From the NCBI GenBank assembly GCA_003281415.1, contig QCCC01000001.1, positions 1 to 64,000 of the forward strand: a stretch of 64,000 nt of DNA. The letters run 5' to 3'. The DNA comes from Prochlorococcus sp. AG-347-K15 (lineage in GTDB: Bacteria; Cyanobacteriota; Cyanobacteriia; PCC-6307; Cyanobiaceae). Position 1 is the first letter of the stretch. Each line of letters starts with the position of its first letter. A program made the translations under genes and the position numbers. Positions 56,112 through 63,940 of this stretch are shown here, in pieces. The notes under the pieces are model-generated. The model was not told the origin of the DNA. It worked only from the letters and a program-made list of their open reading frames with translations, and searched no databases.

Positions 56112-56423
56112 CTAATTATTTTCTTTCTCTTCTTTTTCTTCTTTTTCGATAGTGAAAGAGTTGATAAAAAGCCTTATACCAATGATGAAAAATGTAATGG
56201 AAGCTATTGACTTAAGAACTACTTCGGGTAAAAAACTTGAAATAGACCCACCTGTTAAAGCTCCTAGTAAACTAGCAAAAACAAGTGCTGAAGAAGATCC
56301 TAGAAAAACTGCTAATGGTTTATTTGAAGTGCCACTTATAGTTAAAGTAGCTAGTTGAGTTTTGTCACCTAATTCAGCTATGAAAACGGTTAAAAATGTT
56401 GATAGTAATAAACTTAATACCAT
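56112..56423 (-). CDS. UPF0016/GDT1 half-size transporter, second copy
   Basis: 103 residues with about three spans. The family motif E-x-G-D-K-T is FIAELGDKTQLATLTISGTS at about 15-34. A normal Gdt1/Mnx protein has two such motifs in one chain. This copy has one, so it must pair with another half-size protein. It starts directly after the stop of the other copy (56424). Family members transport Mn2+ or Ca2+, so a Mn exporter is inferred. Confidence 0.85.
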   Translation of the reverse strand: MVLSLLLSTFLTVFIAELGDKTQLATLTISGTSNKPLAVFLGSSSALVFASLLGALTGGSISSFLPEVVLKSIASITFFIIGIRLFINSFTIEKEEKEEKENN

Positions 56424-56750
56424 TTATAAATAATTTTTGAATGTTTCATAAGCTAAAAATATACTTATCAATATCATTAAAGTACCAGTAGATAAAGCAA
56501 ATTTGCTAGGAGATATTTTTTTTGATACCCATTTACCAATAAGAACTCCTACTATGCTAGAGCTTATTAACGCTAGAGAACTTCCAAGAAAAACAACTAT
56601 TGGCCTGCCCGATTCGGCAGAAAGCATTAATGTGGCTATCTGAGTTTTATCGCCAAGTTCAGCAATAAAAATTGTTGTAAAAGTCGTTATAAATATTGAA
56701 AAAAAACTTTTTTCTAGATTGTTTTCATTTTTTTCTAATTTACTATTCAT
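56424..56750 (-). CDS. UPF0016/GDT1 half-size transporter, first copy
   Basis: 108 residues. Motif IAELGDKTQIATLMLSAESG near residues 28-47, spans at about 20-36, 48-69 and 80-100, charged N-terminus. Half the length of typical Gdt1 family members; the neighbour supplies the other half. The ATG start overlaps the stop of the upstream CxxxCxxCC protein by 4 nt (56747-56750). Confidence 0.85.
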   Translation of the reverse strand: MNSKLEKNENNLEKSFFSIFITTFTTIFIAELGDKTQIATLMLSAESGRPIVVFLGSSLALISSSIVGVLIGKWVSKKISPSKFALSTGTLMILISIFLAYETFKNYL

Positions 56751-57094
56751 TTTCCTGAAACAGAAATTCTAAAAGTTTTCATCTCTTTACTTTGAGATCC
56801 ATAATTTGATGAAATATGTTGTTTGCAGCAATCTATTAAAAATTTATCACCAGATTTCAAATATCCTTTAAATGAAGTTGAAAATTCACTTACACGGCAA
56901 AAATGTGGTCTGTTTTCATAAATTAAGCATTTTTTGTTTTCTCTGTCTAGGTTTTTACACCAACCGTCTTTAGCCGTCATCGAATGTATCAAAGCTATAT
57001 CTTCTTTGTTAAGTTTGTTAGCCAAATCGCTTCTTTCGTTCAAGTCGAATTTACAACAAGCTCCACAATTTTCTATACATGTCCATGATTTCAT
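56747..57094 (-). CDS. YkgJ-family Cys-cluster (zinc/iron-chelating) protein
   Basis: 115 residues. Cluster CIENCGACCKFDLNERSDLA has Cys6, Cys10, Cys13 and Cys14, with two more Cys at CKNLDRENKKCLIYENRPHF and a CRVSEF later; this is the YkgJ (Fe/Zn-chelating) pattern. Metal binding is predicted. Translationally coupled with the half-size metal transporter genes (4-nt overlap), so a metal-homeostasis role is plausible but inferred. Confidence 0.8.
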   Translation of the reverse strand: MKSWTCIENCGACCKFDLNERSDLANKLNKEDIALIHSMTAKDGWCKNLDRENKKCLIYENRPHFCRVSEFSTSFKGYLKSGDKFLIDCCKQHISSNYGSQSKEMKTFRISVSGK

Positions 57095-57176
57095 AATTTA
57101 ATTCAATCTTGTAACGTATCAGTACAGTTTCGTCATTTATTTGTAAAAATAGTATCACAAAACATATTCATTAATC

Positions 57177-57254
57177 ATGGCAACACTTATTCCTTTGGCT
57201 GTAGTTGCGTTAGCAGGGCCAGCAATAATTGCTCTTGTATTTTACCGTAAATAA
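57177..57254 (+). CDS. psb30: Photosystem II Psb30 (Ycf12)-like small subunit
   Basis: 25 residues: MATLIPLAVVALAGPAIIAL and VFYRK. The single helix with LAGPAxIxxxxFYRR/K closely matches Psb30/Ycf12 of picocyanobacteria as I recall it. In-frame stop upstream fixes the ATG. Psb30 stabilises PSII under light stress. It is followed 15 nt later by the HAD gene on the same strand. Confidence 0.6.
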   Translation: MATLIPLAVVALAGPAIIALVFYRK

Positions 57255-57269
57255 AAGAAATTCTTTTAG

Positions 57270-58031
57270 GTGACTTATCTGGAGGGTGTTTATTGGGATT
57301 TAGATGGCACCATCGCAAATACTGAATTAGAGGCCCATTTACCTGCTTTTAATAATGCATTTAATGACCTTGGTATTTATTGGAATTGGGATACTAAAAC
57401 ATATATAAACCTTCTGAAGATAAATGGGGGCAAAAATAGGATTGCTTATTACGCTAAATCTAATAATGATAATTTCTCGGAAGATTTAATTCTCAAAATT
57501 CATGAAACAAAGCAGTTTCATTATTTAGAAATTATAAAAAAAAATTACGTTAGCTTCAAAACTGGTGTTTTTAGATTAATAAATGAATTACATAGAAAAA
57601 AAGTAAGACAATTTATTGTTACTTCAAGTTCAAGAAATCAAGTAAATCTACTTGTTGAATATCTTTTTAATGGCTTCAACCCTTTTGAGTTCATTATTTC
57701 AAGTGAAGACGTTGAATTAAAAAAACCAAATCCTCTCCCATATTTAAAGGCAATCCAATTAAGTGGTATAAACAAAAAAAACTCAATTGTTTTTGAAGAC
57801 TCCAATCCAGGATTGAAATCTTCCTTGGCAGCTAACTTGCCTACAATTTTTGTTCCCTCAAATATCCCAATTGTTCTTGAGGAAAATATTAAATTAGATT
57901 GTATTTTAGATAGTCTTGGTGATGAGAATAATGTGGCAAATGTAATTAAAGGCCCTAAACTAAAAAAATCATATGTTGACTATAGCTTTCTAAGTGATTA
58001 TTTAGTGTCTTTTAGTAATGCAAAAAACTAA
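57270..58031 (+). CDS. HAD-superfamily hydrolase, CbbY-like
   Basis: 253 residues from a GTG start. Catalytic YWDLDGTIANTE at the N-terminus, FIVTSSSRNQVNLLVEYLFN (motif II Ser/Thr), and the motif III/IV region ELKKPNPLPYLKAIQLSG and VFEDSNPGLKSS. CbbY-like phosphatases dephosphorylate xylulose bisphosphate, an inhibitor of Rubisco, and this is possible here. The substrate is not determinable. It overlaps ycf20 by 14 nt. Confidence 0.85.
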   Translation: MTYLEGVYWDLDGTIANTELEAHLPAFNNAFNDLGIYWNWDTKTYINLLKINGGKNRIAYYAKSNNDNFSEDLILKIHETKQFHYLEIIKKNYVSFKTGVFRLINELHRKKVRQFIVTSSSRNQVNLLVEYLFNGFNPFEFIISSEDVELKKPNPLPYLKAIQLSGINKKNSIVFEDSNPGLKSSLAANLPTIFVPSNIPIVLEENIKLDCILDSLGDENNVANVIKGPKLKKSYVDYSFLSDYLVSFSNAKN

Positions 58032-58344
58032 TTTTTCAAGAATAACCTACCAGTTAAATAATTTAATTTTTGGTTTTCTAAGTGATACTTGGAGGACAAA
58101 ATCTATTGGTCTAATTTCTGTTTTGACGGGTTATTTTTTGTTCGCAAATTTCCTTACAAAATTTATATCTGAAGGTAAAAATGAGTTGATAATGGTCCCA
58201 ATAATTATTATTTTTATTGAAATCATTATAAGAATTAAACCTTCCTCTAGTTCAAAATTTTATTATCTATGGACAGTAGTTGATAAATTAAGAATTGGTG
58301 CAATTTATGCCGTTATACTTGAAGCATTTAAATTAGGATCTTAA
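58018..58344 (+). CDS. ycf20: Ycf20 / DUF565 family membrane protein
   Basis: 108 residues with about two spans. The signature ITYQLNNLIFGFLSDTWRTK at about 8-27 and the C-terminal DKLRIGAIYAVILEAFKLGS match DUF565/Ycf20. Linked to thermal dissipation in algae; the molecular role is unknown. It starts 14 nt before the HAD gene ends, implying coupled translation. Confidence 0.82.
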   Translation: MQKTNFSRITYQLNNLIFGFLSDTWRTKSIGLISVLTGYFLFANFLTKFISEGKNELIMVPIIIIFIEIIIRIKPSSSSKFYYLWTVVDKLRIGAIYAVILEAFKLGS

Positions 58345-58347
58345 AAT

Positions 58348-58518
58348 CTACTCTTCTTCTTCTTCTTCAATAGGATAAACAAATCCTTGAGCTTTCCCAG
58401 TTAGAACTGATTTACCCAAAGATATAGCTTTTTGAGCTGCTATTGCTGCTTTTCCTTTCCAAACAGCGTGCCTTTGGTTCCTTTTGCTCTTTGATTTTTT
58501 CTTCTTTGGTACAGCCAT
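58348..58518 (-). CDS. rpmF: Ribosomal protein L32
   Basis: 56 residues: [20 protein letters not shown], then [20 protein letters not shown] and [16 protein letters not shown]. The basic N-terminus matches bL32. The tail ends in six Glu after the Ile. It lacks the zinc-binding Cys pairs, so this is a C- form. ATG start. Converges with ycf20, a 3-nt gap. Confidence 0.95.
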   Translation of the reverse strand: MAVPKKKKSKSKRNQRHAVWKGKAAIAAQKAISLGKSVLTGKAQGFVYPIEEEEEE

Positions 58519-58649
58519 TCTGTTTCTTTATTTCCATATAATAATATAACCTTTAACTGGTTATCTCCAAAACTTTTGAGTATATTTTGTTTATATACGA
58601 CAATTTTTTAAATAAGTATATATGCTTTATTAATCACTTATAAAGATTA

Positions 58650-60404
58650 GTGTTTAGATCAAAATTCTCATATTCAGATTCTAAATCAAGTTATTCGGAT
58701 CTTCTAGAAGATATAGAGACGGGGAAAATAGAATCAATATTTTTTTATCCTAGGCAGAGAGAAATTGATGTTTTGTATAAAAATGGGGATAAATTTAAAA
58801 TACCCATTCTTTACAATGATCAATTAATCCTTGAAAAGGCTACTGAAAATAAGGTAGATCTTACAATTAACAATAGTAGAAAAGAAGCCTCAGCTGCTAA
58901 TTCATTTGCTTCAATAAGTCTTTTCCTGATTTTCATATTAGCTATAGTCTTAATATTGAGGAGTACATCAAAATTGGCTTCCAGAGCCTTTGGTTTTACT
59001 AAAAATCAAGCTAAATTTGTAACTATTGATGATGTAGAAACGAGATTCGATGATGTAGCTGGTGTCCCTGAAGCCGCTGAGGAATTAAAAGAGGTAATAA
59101 CATTTTTGAAAGAACCAAAGAAATTTGAAAATCTTGGAGCAAAAGTTCCTAAGGGAGTTCTTCTGATAGGCCCACCAGGTACAGGTAAAACATTATTGGC
59201 TAAAGCAATTGCTGGTGAATCAGGAGTGCCTTTTCTTTCAATATCGGCATCAGAGTTTGTAGAACTTTTTGTTGGTGTTGGTGCAAGCCGAGTTCGGGAT
59301 CTATTCTCTAAGGCTAAGGAAAAATCTCCTTGTATAATTTTCATTGATGAAATTGATTCTATTGGTAGGCAAAGAGGTTCTGGGATTGGAGGTGGAAATG
59401 ATGAAAGAGAACAAACCCTCAATCAGCTTTTAACTGAATTAGATGGTTTTGCTGATAATTCCGGGATTATTGTTTTAGCAGCAACAAATAGACCAGATAT
59501 TTTGGATTCAGCATTATTAAGACCAGGTAGATTTGATAGGAAAATTGAGGTAATGCTTCCAGATTTAGATGGAAGAAAAAAAATTCTTTCAGTTCATTCA
59601 CTTTCCAAACCACTCTCAAGAGAAGTTGACTTAGGATATTGGGCTTCAAGAACAGTTGGATTTTCGGGGGCAGATCTTGCAAATTTGATGAATGAAAGTG
59701 CTATTCACTGTGCAAGAGATGAATCTAAATTAATCAGTGATCTTCATATAGAAAATGCTCTCGATAAAATTACCATTGGCCTGAGAAGTTCATTAATAAC
59801 TTCTCCAAATATGAAAAAAATTATTGCTTATAACGAAGTAGGCAGAGCCATTGTATCTGCTGTGATAAATGGAATTGAATCAGTTGATAAAATTACGATT
59901 TTACCTAGATCTGGATCTATAGGAGGATATACAAAAATATGCCCTGACGAAGATGTAATTTCTAGTGGTTTGATTTCAAAAAAGTTATTATTTTCAAAAA
60001 TTGAAATTGCTCTAGCTGGAAGAGCAGCAGAAACGATAGTTTTTGGTAAAAGTGAAATTACACAATGTTCTTTAAATGATATCTCTTATGCGACAAAAAT
60101 TATAAGGGAAATGGTTACGAAATATGGATTTTCAATTATTGGTCCAATTTCAATGGATTCTGATAATAATGAAATGTATTTAGGAGATGGCTTATTTAGA
60201 AGAAAGCCTCTCATAGCAGAAAATACTAGTTCTAGAATAGATAATGAAATCATAAATATTTCTAAAATTTCATTAAATAATTCAATAAAAATATTGAAAA
60301 AAAATAGAGTCTTACTAGATAAATTAGTTGATATACTTTTAAATCAAGAAACTATAGATAAAAAAGTTTTTAAATTAAATACTTCTAAATTGTTGAAAGT
60401 TTGA
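58650..60404 (+). CDS. FtsH-like AAA+ membrane protein with inactive protease domain
   Basis: 584 residues from a GTG start. One membrane span (about 84-107) where active FtsH has two; an in-frame stop just upstream fixes the short N-terminus. AAA+ motifs are complete: Walker A GPPGTGKT at 174-181, Walker [10 protein letters not shown] with Asp233-Glu234, [13 protein letters not shown]. The zinc motif HEVGH is replaced by NEVGR at 395-399, although the third ligand Asp477 (LNDISYAT) remains. ATPase/unfoldase activity should persist while proteolysis is lost. It resembles the inactive FtsHi proteins of chloroplasts. It may join FtsH hexamers as a regulatory subunit. Confidence 0.88.
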   Translation: MFRSKFSYSDSKSSYSDLLEDIETGKIESIFFYPRQREIDVLYKNGDKFKIPILYNDQLILEKATENKVDLTINNSRKEASAANSFASISLFLIFILAIVLILRSTSKLASRAFGFTKNQAKFVTIDDVETRFDDVAGVPEAAEELKEVITFLKEPKKFENLGAKVPKGVLLIGPPGTGKTLLAKAIAGESGVPFLSISASEFVELFVGVGASRVRDLFSKAKEKSPCIIFIDEIDSIGRQRGSGIGGGNDEREQTLNQLLTELDGFADNSGIIVLAATNRPDILDSALLRPGRFDRKIEVMLPDLDGRKKILSVHSLSKPLSREVDLGYWASRTVGFSGADLANLMNESAIHCARDESKLISDLHIENALDKITIGLRSSLITSPNMKKIIAYNEVGRAIVSAVINGIESVDKITILPRSGSIGGYTKICPDEDVISSGLISKKLLFSKIEIALAGRAAETIVFGKSEITQCSLNDISYATKIIREMVTKYGFSIIGPISMDSDNNEMYLGDGLFRRKPLIAENTSSRIDNEIINISKISLNNSIKILKKNRVLLDKLVDILLNQETIDKKVFKLNTSKLLKV

Positions 60405-60436
60405 TTTAATTGTTTTAAATTAAAAAAAATATTTTC

Positions 60437-61189
60437 TTGATAATTAAAAACAATACAACGAAGTTATTAGTTACACTTTCATTTTTACTTATTCTTCCAT
60501 TTGTACAAAAACAATGGTTTAATTTGTATTCACTCAATATTAATAATATTTCCTTTTATTCAATTCTTTACTATTTGAGCGGTGCAATATGTCCATCTTT
60601 AGTGTGTTTAAACTCTTTAAAAAACTATACATACTATAATTTTAATAAGGATAAAATTCATAGTATAAAAATAATTAAAGGAAAAAGATTATTATTTTTA
60701 GTAGCAATAAATTTAATATTTCTTTCTTACTTAATAGCTGATTATATATATATAAATTTTGATCTTATATTTAATTTATTACTTGAAGGAATTGATGTAC
60801 CAAAACTGGATATTCCACAGTTAAGTTTTTTCATATTTTTAATTTCTATCTTATTAATTTTTAAGAAATCGAGGTTTCTGTTAAAAAAAATAATATTGGT
60901 AAATTTTATTTTGATTTCTGTCTATCTTTGGCATCTTCAAATTAATAATATTAGTGTTGATGATCAATTTTATATTTATAGATATTTTGGTTTAAGTGAC
61001 TTAAATTTAATAAATCTTTTTATCATGGTCGCCATAGAAATTTCTTTTTATACGTGGTCATTCATATCATATAAAACTAATTTAAGCGATTGGATAGTGC
61101 CCAAACCTCGAAAATGGGACATTATCCCATTTTTGAATATATTAATTTTTTATTTTTTTATAATTATATATTACTCAATACTTACTTAA
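60437..61189 (+). CDS. Polytopic membrane protein, unknown function
   Basis: 250 residues from a TTG start, about six hydrophobic spans with basic loops. No motif recognised; probably lineage-specific. It follows ftsH-like by 32 nt on the same strand and may be co-transcribed with it. End overlaps nothing; converges with the peroxiredoxin gene. Confidence 0.6.
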   Translation: MIIKNNTTKLLVTLSFLLILPFVQKQWFNLYSLNINNISFYSILYYLSGAICPSLVCLNSLKNYTYYNFNKDKIHSIKIIKGKRLLFLVAINLIFLSYLIADYIYINFDLIFNLLLEGIDVPKLDIPQLSFFIFLISILLIFKKSRFLLKKIILVNFILISVYLWHLQINNISVDDQFYIYRYFGLSDLNLINLFIMVAIEISFYTWSFISYKTNLSDWIVPKPRKWDIIPFLNILIFYFFIIIYYSILT

Positions 61190-61204
61190 ATGTTTCTAAT
61201 CCTT

Positions 61205-61789
61205 CTATAGCGCAGAAAAATATTCCTTACTGCCTTTGGGATCCTCTAACATTGTTTTTTCCCCGGGGGTCCAGTTGGCTGGACATACTTCATCGGGGTT
61301 TGCCGCTACGTATTGATAACCTTGAAGAATCCTTAGCGTTTCATCAACATTTCTACCTACAGGAGCCTTGTTAACAGTCGTATGCATAATTACTCCTTCG
61401 GGATTGATAAGAAATAAACCTCTATCGGCCTCTCCATCGTCATTAAGCACATTGTAAGCCTGGCAAATTTCTCTTTTTAAGTCAGAAACTAACGGGTAGT
61501 TAATATCACCTATTCCGCCTTCATTTCTTGGGGTTTGTATCCAAGCCAAATGACAGTGTTTGCTATCAACTGATACCCCAAGTATTTCAGTATTAAGAGC
61601 TGAAAAATCTTGGTATCTATCACTAAATGCAGTGATTTCAGTTGGGCATACAAATGTAAAATCTAGTGGGTAAAAGAATAAAACAACCCATTTACCTCTT
61701 AGACCTGAAAGTGTAATCTCCTTAAACTCTTGATCATATACTGCTGTAGCACTAAAGTCTGGTGCTTCTTGGCCAACTCTTAAGCTCAT
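61205..61789 (-). CDS. 2-Cys peroxiredoxin
   Basis: Reduces H2O2 and organic hydroperoxides using thioredoxin. 194 residues. Peroxidatic Cys48 in [15 protein letters not shown], resolving Cys169 in [12 protein letters not shown], and the C-terminal YF motif (EYFSAL) of typical 2-Cys enzymes. Length matches cyanobacterial 2-Cys Prx. The promoter region has a PerR-like sequence (see 61835-61849). Confidence 0.96.
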   Translation of the reverse strand: MSLRVGQEAPDFSATAVYDQEFKEITLSGLRGKWVVLFFYPLDFTFVCPTEITAFSDRYQDFSALNTEILGVSVDSKHCHLAWIQTPRNEGGIGDINYPLVSDLKREICQAYNVLNDDGEADRGLFLINPEGVIMHTTVNKAPVGRNVDETLRILQGYQYVAANPDEVCPANWTPGEKTMLEDPKGSKEYFSAL

Positions 61790-61834
61790 GAAAAAATTAG
61801 TCCTTATTTAAATTATGTATGGTCTGAATGACCG

Positions 61835-61849
61835 TAATAAGTATTATAA
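61835..61849 (-). promoter_or_regulatory. PerR-like operator over the peroxiredoxin -10 box
   Basis: On the minus strand the site reads TTATAATACTTATTA, close to the PerR consensus TTATAATnATTATAA (12 of 14 fixed positions). The minus-strand -10 TATAAT (61843-61848) lies inside it. Just downstream is GGTC-TGAAT-GACC, a small inverted repeat at 61821-61833. In AT-rich DNA such matches may be chance. Confidence 0.3.
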
Positions 61850-61888
61850 TTTTAATAATAATAAATTAGCAAGTTTTTTTTTAATTCA

Positions 61889-62014
61889 ATGAAATGGCAT
61901 TATTCCTTTACTAAGAAATATACAATTTTGAATCACAATAAACTTTTAAAAAATCTCAAAAAGGAGTTAATTAAATATCCCATTAACAGGCTTGTCAATA
62001 AAAATTCTAATTAA
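61889..62014 (+). CDS. Possible 41-residue basic protein
   Basis: ATG start, TAA stop. MKWHYSFTKKYTILNHNKLL then KNLKKELIKYPINRLVNKNS N. Strongly basic, no span. It lies in the 303-nt gap between the peroxiredoxin and a microprotein. No Shine-Dalgarno is clear, and it may be chance. Confidence 0.35.
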   Translation: MKWHYSFTKKYTILNHNKLLKNLKKELIKYPINRLVNKNSN

Positions 62015-62092
62015 AAGAAATTTTATTTTATTTAAGATTCCTTTAAATTCAAATCTCTATAATAAGAATTATTCTTTTTAATATTTTTAATA

Positions 62093-62251
62093 ATGGCTAA
62101 ATATATTGAAAGACTAAAGGAAAAAGTTAAAATTAAAAAATTTGATTCTAATCAGCCAATTGGAGCTTGGATTTTCGTTGTAATTTTGAATATAGTTGGA
62201 TTTGCCGGTTATTTTTACTTAAAGGTAAATCATATAGAACTAGGTAGTTAA
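62093..62251 (+). CDS. 52-residue single-span membrane microprotein
   Basis: ATG start, TAA stop: MAKYIERLKEKVKIKKFDSN, QPIGAWIFVVILNIVGFAGY and FYLKVNHIELGS. A basic N-terminal helix then one span. A repeated type in picocyanobacteria; no family recognised. Confidence 0.6.
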   Translation: MAKYIERLKEKVKIKKFDSNQPIGAWIFVVILNIVGFAGYFYLKVNHIELGS

Positions 62252-62255
62252 AAAC

Positions 62256-62477
62256 TTATCTTATTTCCTTTTTAATTGAGCGACAAAAATTTTTTAGTCT
62301 TTCATTTCTCGTTAAGTCAGGTAAAGTCCAAATTATTTCTGTTTCAGGTAATGGATCTTTGCTCCATTCTTTGAATTCTTCCATTATCGAAACATTATTT
62401 AATTTGGATGTTTGCTTTTTTCGTTTTATTAAATATTTTCTTATCACTGTAAGATTTGCCTCAATATATTCCCTCAT
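62256..62477 (-). CDS. Small soluble protein, unknown function
   Basis: 73 residues, mainly basic: REYIEANLTVIRKYLIKRKK and EFKEWSKDPLPETEIIWTLP, ending NFCRSIKKEIR. Helical, no span. No family recognised. It converges with the preceding microprotein (4-nt gap). Confidence 0.5.
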   Translation of the reverse strand: MREYIEANLTVIRKYLIKRKKQTSKLNNVSIMEEFKEWSKDPLPETEIIWTLPDLTRNERLKNFCRSIKKEIR

Positions 62478-62540
62478 AATAAATACTTAGTCTTATATTA
62501 ATTTATCATCTAGCAAGTTCTGCTTTAAAGAAAAGATTAA

Positions 62541-62711
62541 TTAGACATTTTGAACTGCTTGAAAAAGTCCAAACGAATAACCTCCTATTAGAATCCAGCC
62601 AAGTACACTTGAAATTATTGTAGATCTTCTATTGTGTCTCCTTAAAGCGGATTCAATCATTTCATTAACTTCATCTCTATTAAGGTATTCTTTATTGGAA
62701 TTTTTTTTCAT
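62541..62711 (-). CDS. 56-residue single-span membrane microprotein
   Basis: ATG start, TAA stop: MKKNSNKEYLNRDEVNEMIE and SALRRHNRRSTIISSVLGWI, then LIGGYSFGLFQAVQNV. A charged helix is followed by a basic RRHNRRS boundary and one C-terminal span. No family recognised. The start lies in an A/T tract. Confidence 0.55.
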   Translation of the reverse strand: MKKNSNKEYLNRDEVNEMIESALRRHNRRSTIISSVLGWILIGGYSFGLFQAVQNV

Positions 62712-62880
62712 TTTTTTTTCTTTTTACAATAAACGAATTTATAAGAAAGTGAGCTAAGGATTTTTACTTATCAGTAAGAGTTTTGATTTTTGATGATTTA
62801 TTAAATATTTATTTTTTCTCAATAAATATATTATGAAATTTTAAAAGTAAATTTTAAAAATATAAGATAAGGTATAGGAA

Positions 62881-63087
62881 TTGAAGAATCATAGTTTTTT
62901 TATACAAACAATGAATATTAATGATAAATATGTTTTAGAAATGCTTAATAAAGTTATTGCTACTAATAGGCTAAATAAAACTCAAATTCTTCAAATGGTT
63001 AATTTAGTTTCAATCTCAAATGATTTCAATGATTTAAAGGATAATTTGAAATGGGAAAGTTCTAAATCATTTCATCTAAATATTTAA
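62881..63087 (+). CDS. Small soluble protein, unknown function
   Basis: 68 residues from TTG at 62881; an ATG at 62911 gives a shorter form. Core MNINDKYVLEMLNKVIATNR then LNKTQILQMVNLVSISNDF. Helical, mildly basic. A GTATAGG precedes the TTG, so the longer form is preferred weakly. No family recognised. Confidence 0.5.
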   Translation: MKNHSFFIQTMNINDKYVLEMLNKVIATNRLNKTQILQMVNLVSISNDFNDLKDNLKWESSKSFHLNI

Positions 63088-63198
63088 AATAAATAAACTC
63101 TTTGTTTAATAATTATATATTCTTTAAATGTTAAATAACAGATAAATAATATTAAAATAAATTAATTAAGAGTTTTATAAATAATTTATATAAGCTAT

Positions 63199-63372
63199 TC
63201 AAATTAATTTTTGATAATAATTTATCTTATAAGTAACTTGCTCTTGATTACTATAATTATGTGTTGTTTTCTTATCCTTGCTAAATGATTTAATTATTAT
63301 TGTAGAAGTGATTATTATTATTAGTATGATTAGTAAATCTCCAACAGTAATGCCTCTCTCCTTAAGATTCAT
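63199..63372 (-). CDS. 57-residue single-span microprotein
   Basis: ATG start, TGA stop: MNLKERGITVGDLLIILIII and ITSTIIIKSFSKDKKTTHNY, then SNQEQVTYKINYYQKLI. The N-terminal RGITVGDLLIILI motif looks conserved in picocyanobacterial small proteins as I recall. One span followed by a Lys/Tyr-rich tail. Function unknown. Confidence 0.62.
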   Translation of the reverse strand: MNLKERGITVGDLLIILIIIITSTIIIKSFSKDKKTTHNYSNQEQVTYKINYYQKLI

Positions 63373-63535
63373 AATAAAACTTATATTTTGTTTAAATATA
63401 ACCTTTTTTATTTAATAAACTAATATTTTTAACAAACGTGCTAAAAAAAATATATTAAGGAAATATAAAGAGAATATAAAAATATAAAGACTATATTCTT
63501 TTGAGTCATATAAAAAAAATAGATAGATTACTTAT

Positions 63536-63715
63536 ATGGAAGTAAAAAAAAAATTTAGTATTTCTAATGCTCCTGATTTTTTCTCTGAAGAGATGATTAT
63601 CACAAAAAAATCACTTAACGAAAATCAACTCAAGTTTACTTATCAAAAACAGCTAATCTCAGATCTAGATTATAAGCACAAGGAATGGTCAAAATCGATT
63701 TACAGTAAATTTTAA
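63536..63715 (+). CDS. 59-residue soluble protein, unknown function
   Basis: ATG start, TAA stop: MEVKKKFSISNAPDFFSEEM and IITKKSLNENQLKFTYQKQL, then ISDLDYKHKEWSKSIYSKF. Charged, soluble. A nine-A run follows the start. Overlaps the convergent gene by 4 nt (63712-63715). Confidence 0.55.
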   Translation: MEVKKKFSISNAPDFFSEEMIITKKSLNENQLKFTYQKQLISDLDYKHKEWSKSIYSKF

Positions 63716-63864
63716 AAGCTTTCGTTCATTATATTTAAAAGTTTATTTCTTTTATTTATATTTTTCTCTTCCCAATGAAGAGTTACTTCATCATTATTAA
63801 TAGGTTTTGCTTCATAAGCTAGATACCAAAGAATAAATCCGACAGGAAATATTAAAATATGCAT
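63712..63864 (-). CDS. 50-residue membrane-anchored microprotein
   Basis: ATG start, TAA stop: MHILIFPVGFILWYLAYEAK, then PINNDEVTLHWEEKNINKRN and KLLNIMNESF. An N-terminal span and a charged tail. It overlaps the end of the preceding plus-strand gene by 4 nt. No family recognised. Confidence 0.55.
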   Translation of the reverse strand: MHILIFPVGFILWYLAYEAKPINNDEVTLHWEEKNINKRNKLLNIMNESF

Positions 63865-63894
63865 AGCAAAATTAGTTGACTTAAATCAAATATA

Positions 63895-63926
63895 GTGCAA
63901 CACTTATAATGTGCAAGTGTGACACT
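63895..63926 (+). promoter_or_regulatory. Promoter with overlapping half-site repeats
   Basis: A consensus -10 TATAAT at 63905-63910 lies between two GTGCAA direct repeats (63895-63900 and 63911-63916). ACACTT (63900-63905) and AAGTGT (63915-63920) form inverted half-sites around it. AGTGT-G-ACACT at 63916-63926 is a perfect palindrome just after the predicted start point. The layout suits a dimeric ribbon-helix-helix repressor, probably the gene directly downstream. Confidence 0.45.
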
Positions 63927-63940
63927 ATTTTTTTTTAATT

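Noticed and set aside
56112..56750. Two half UPF0016 genes as one gene broken by a frameshift
   Set aside because: Each half has its own start and full motif, and the junction is a stop directly followed by ATG. Half-size members are known for this family, so a split arrangement is preferred.
58348..58518. Six-Glu tail of L32 as an artefact of a simple repeat
   Set aside because: GAA/GAG codons form a plausible acidic tail and the frame ends correctly. Nothing suggests a sequencing error.
59006..59422. 138-residue open frame opposite the FtsH-like gene
   Set aside because: It is the antisense of the AAA+ core; its Ser/Pro/Thr composition reflects the coding strand. No start signal or independent evidence.
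61090..61374. 94-residue open frame overlapping the end of the 60437 gene and the peroxiredoxin
   Set aside because: Most of it lies antisense to peroxiredoxin, in a region that is strongly constrained on the other strand.
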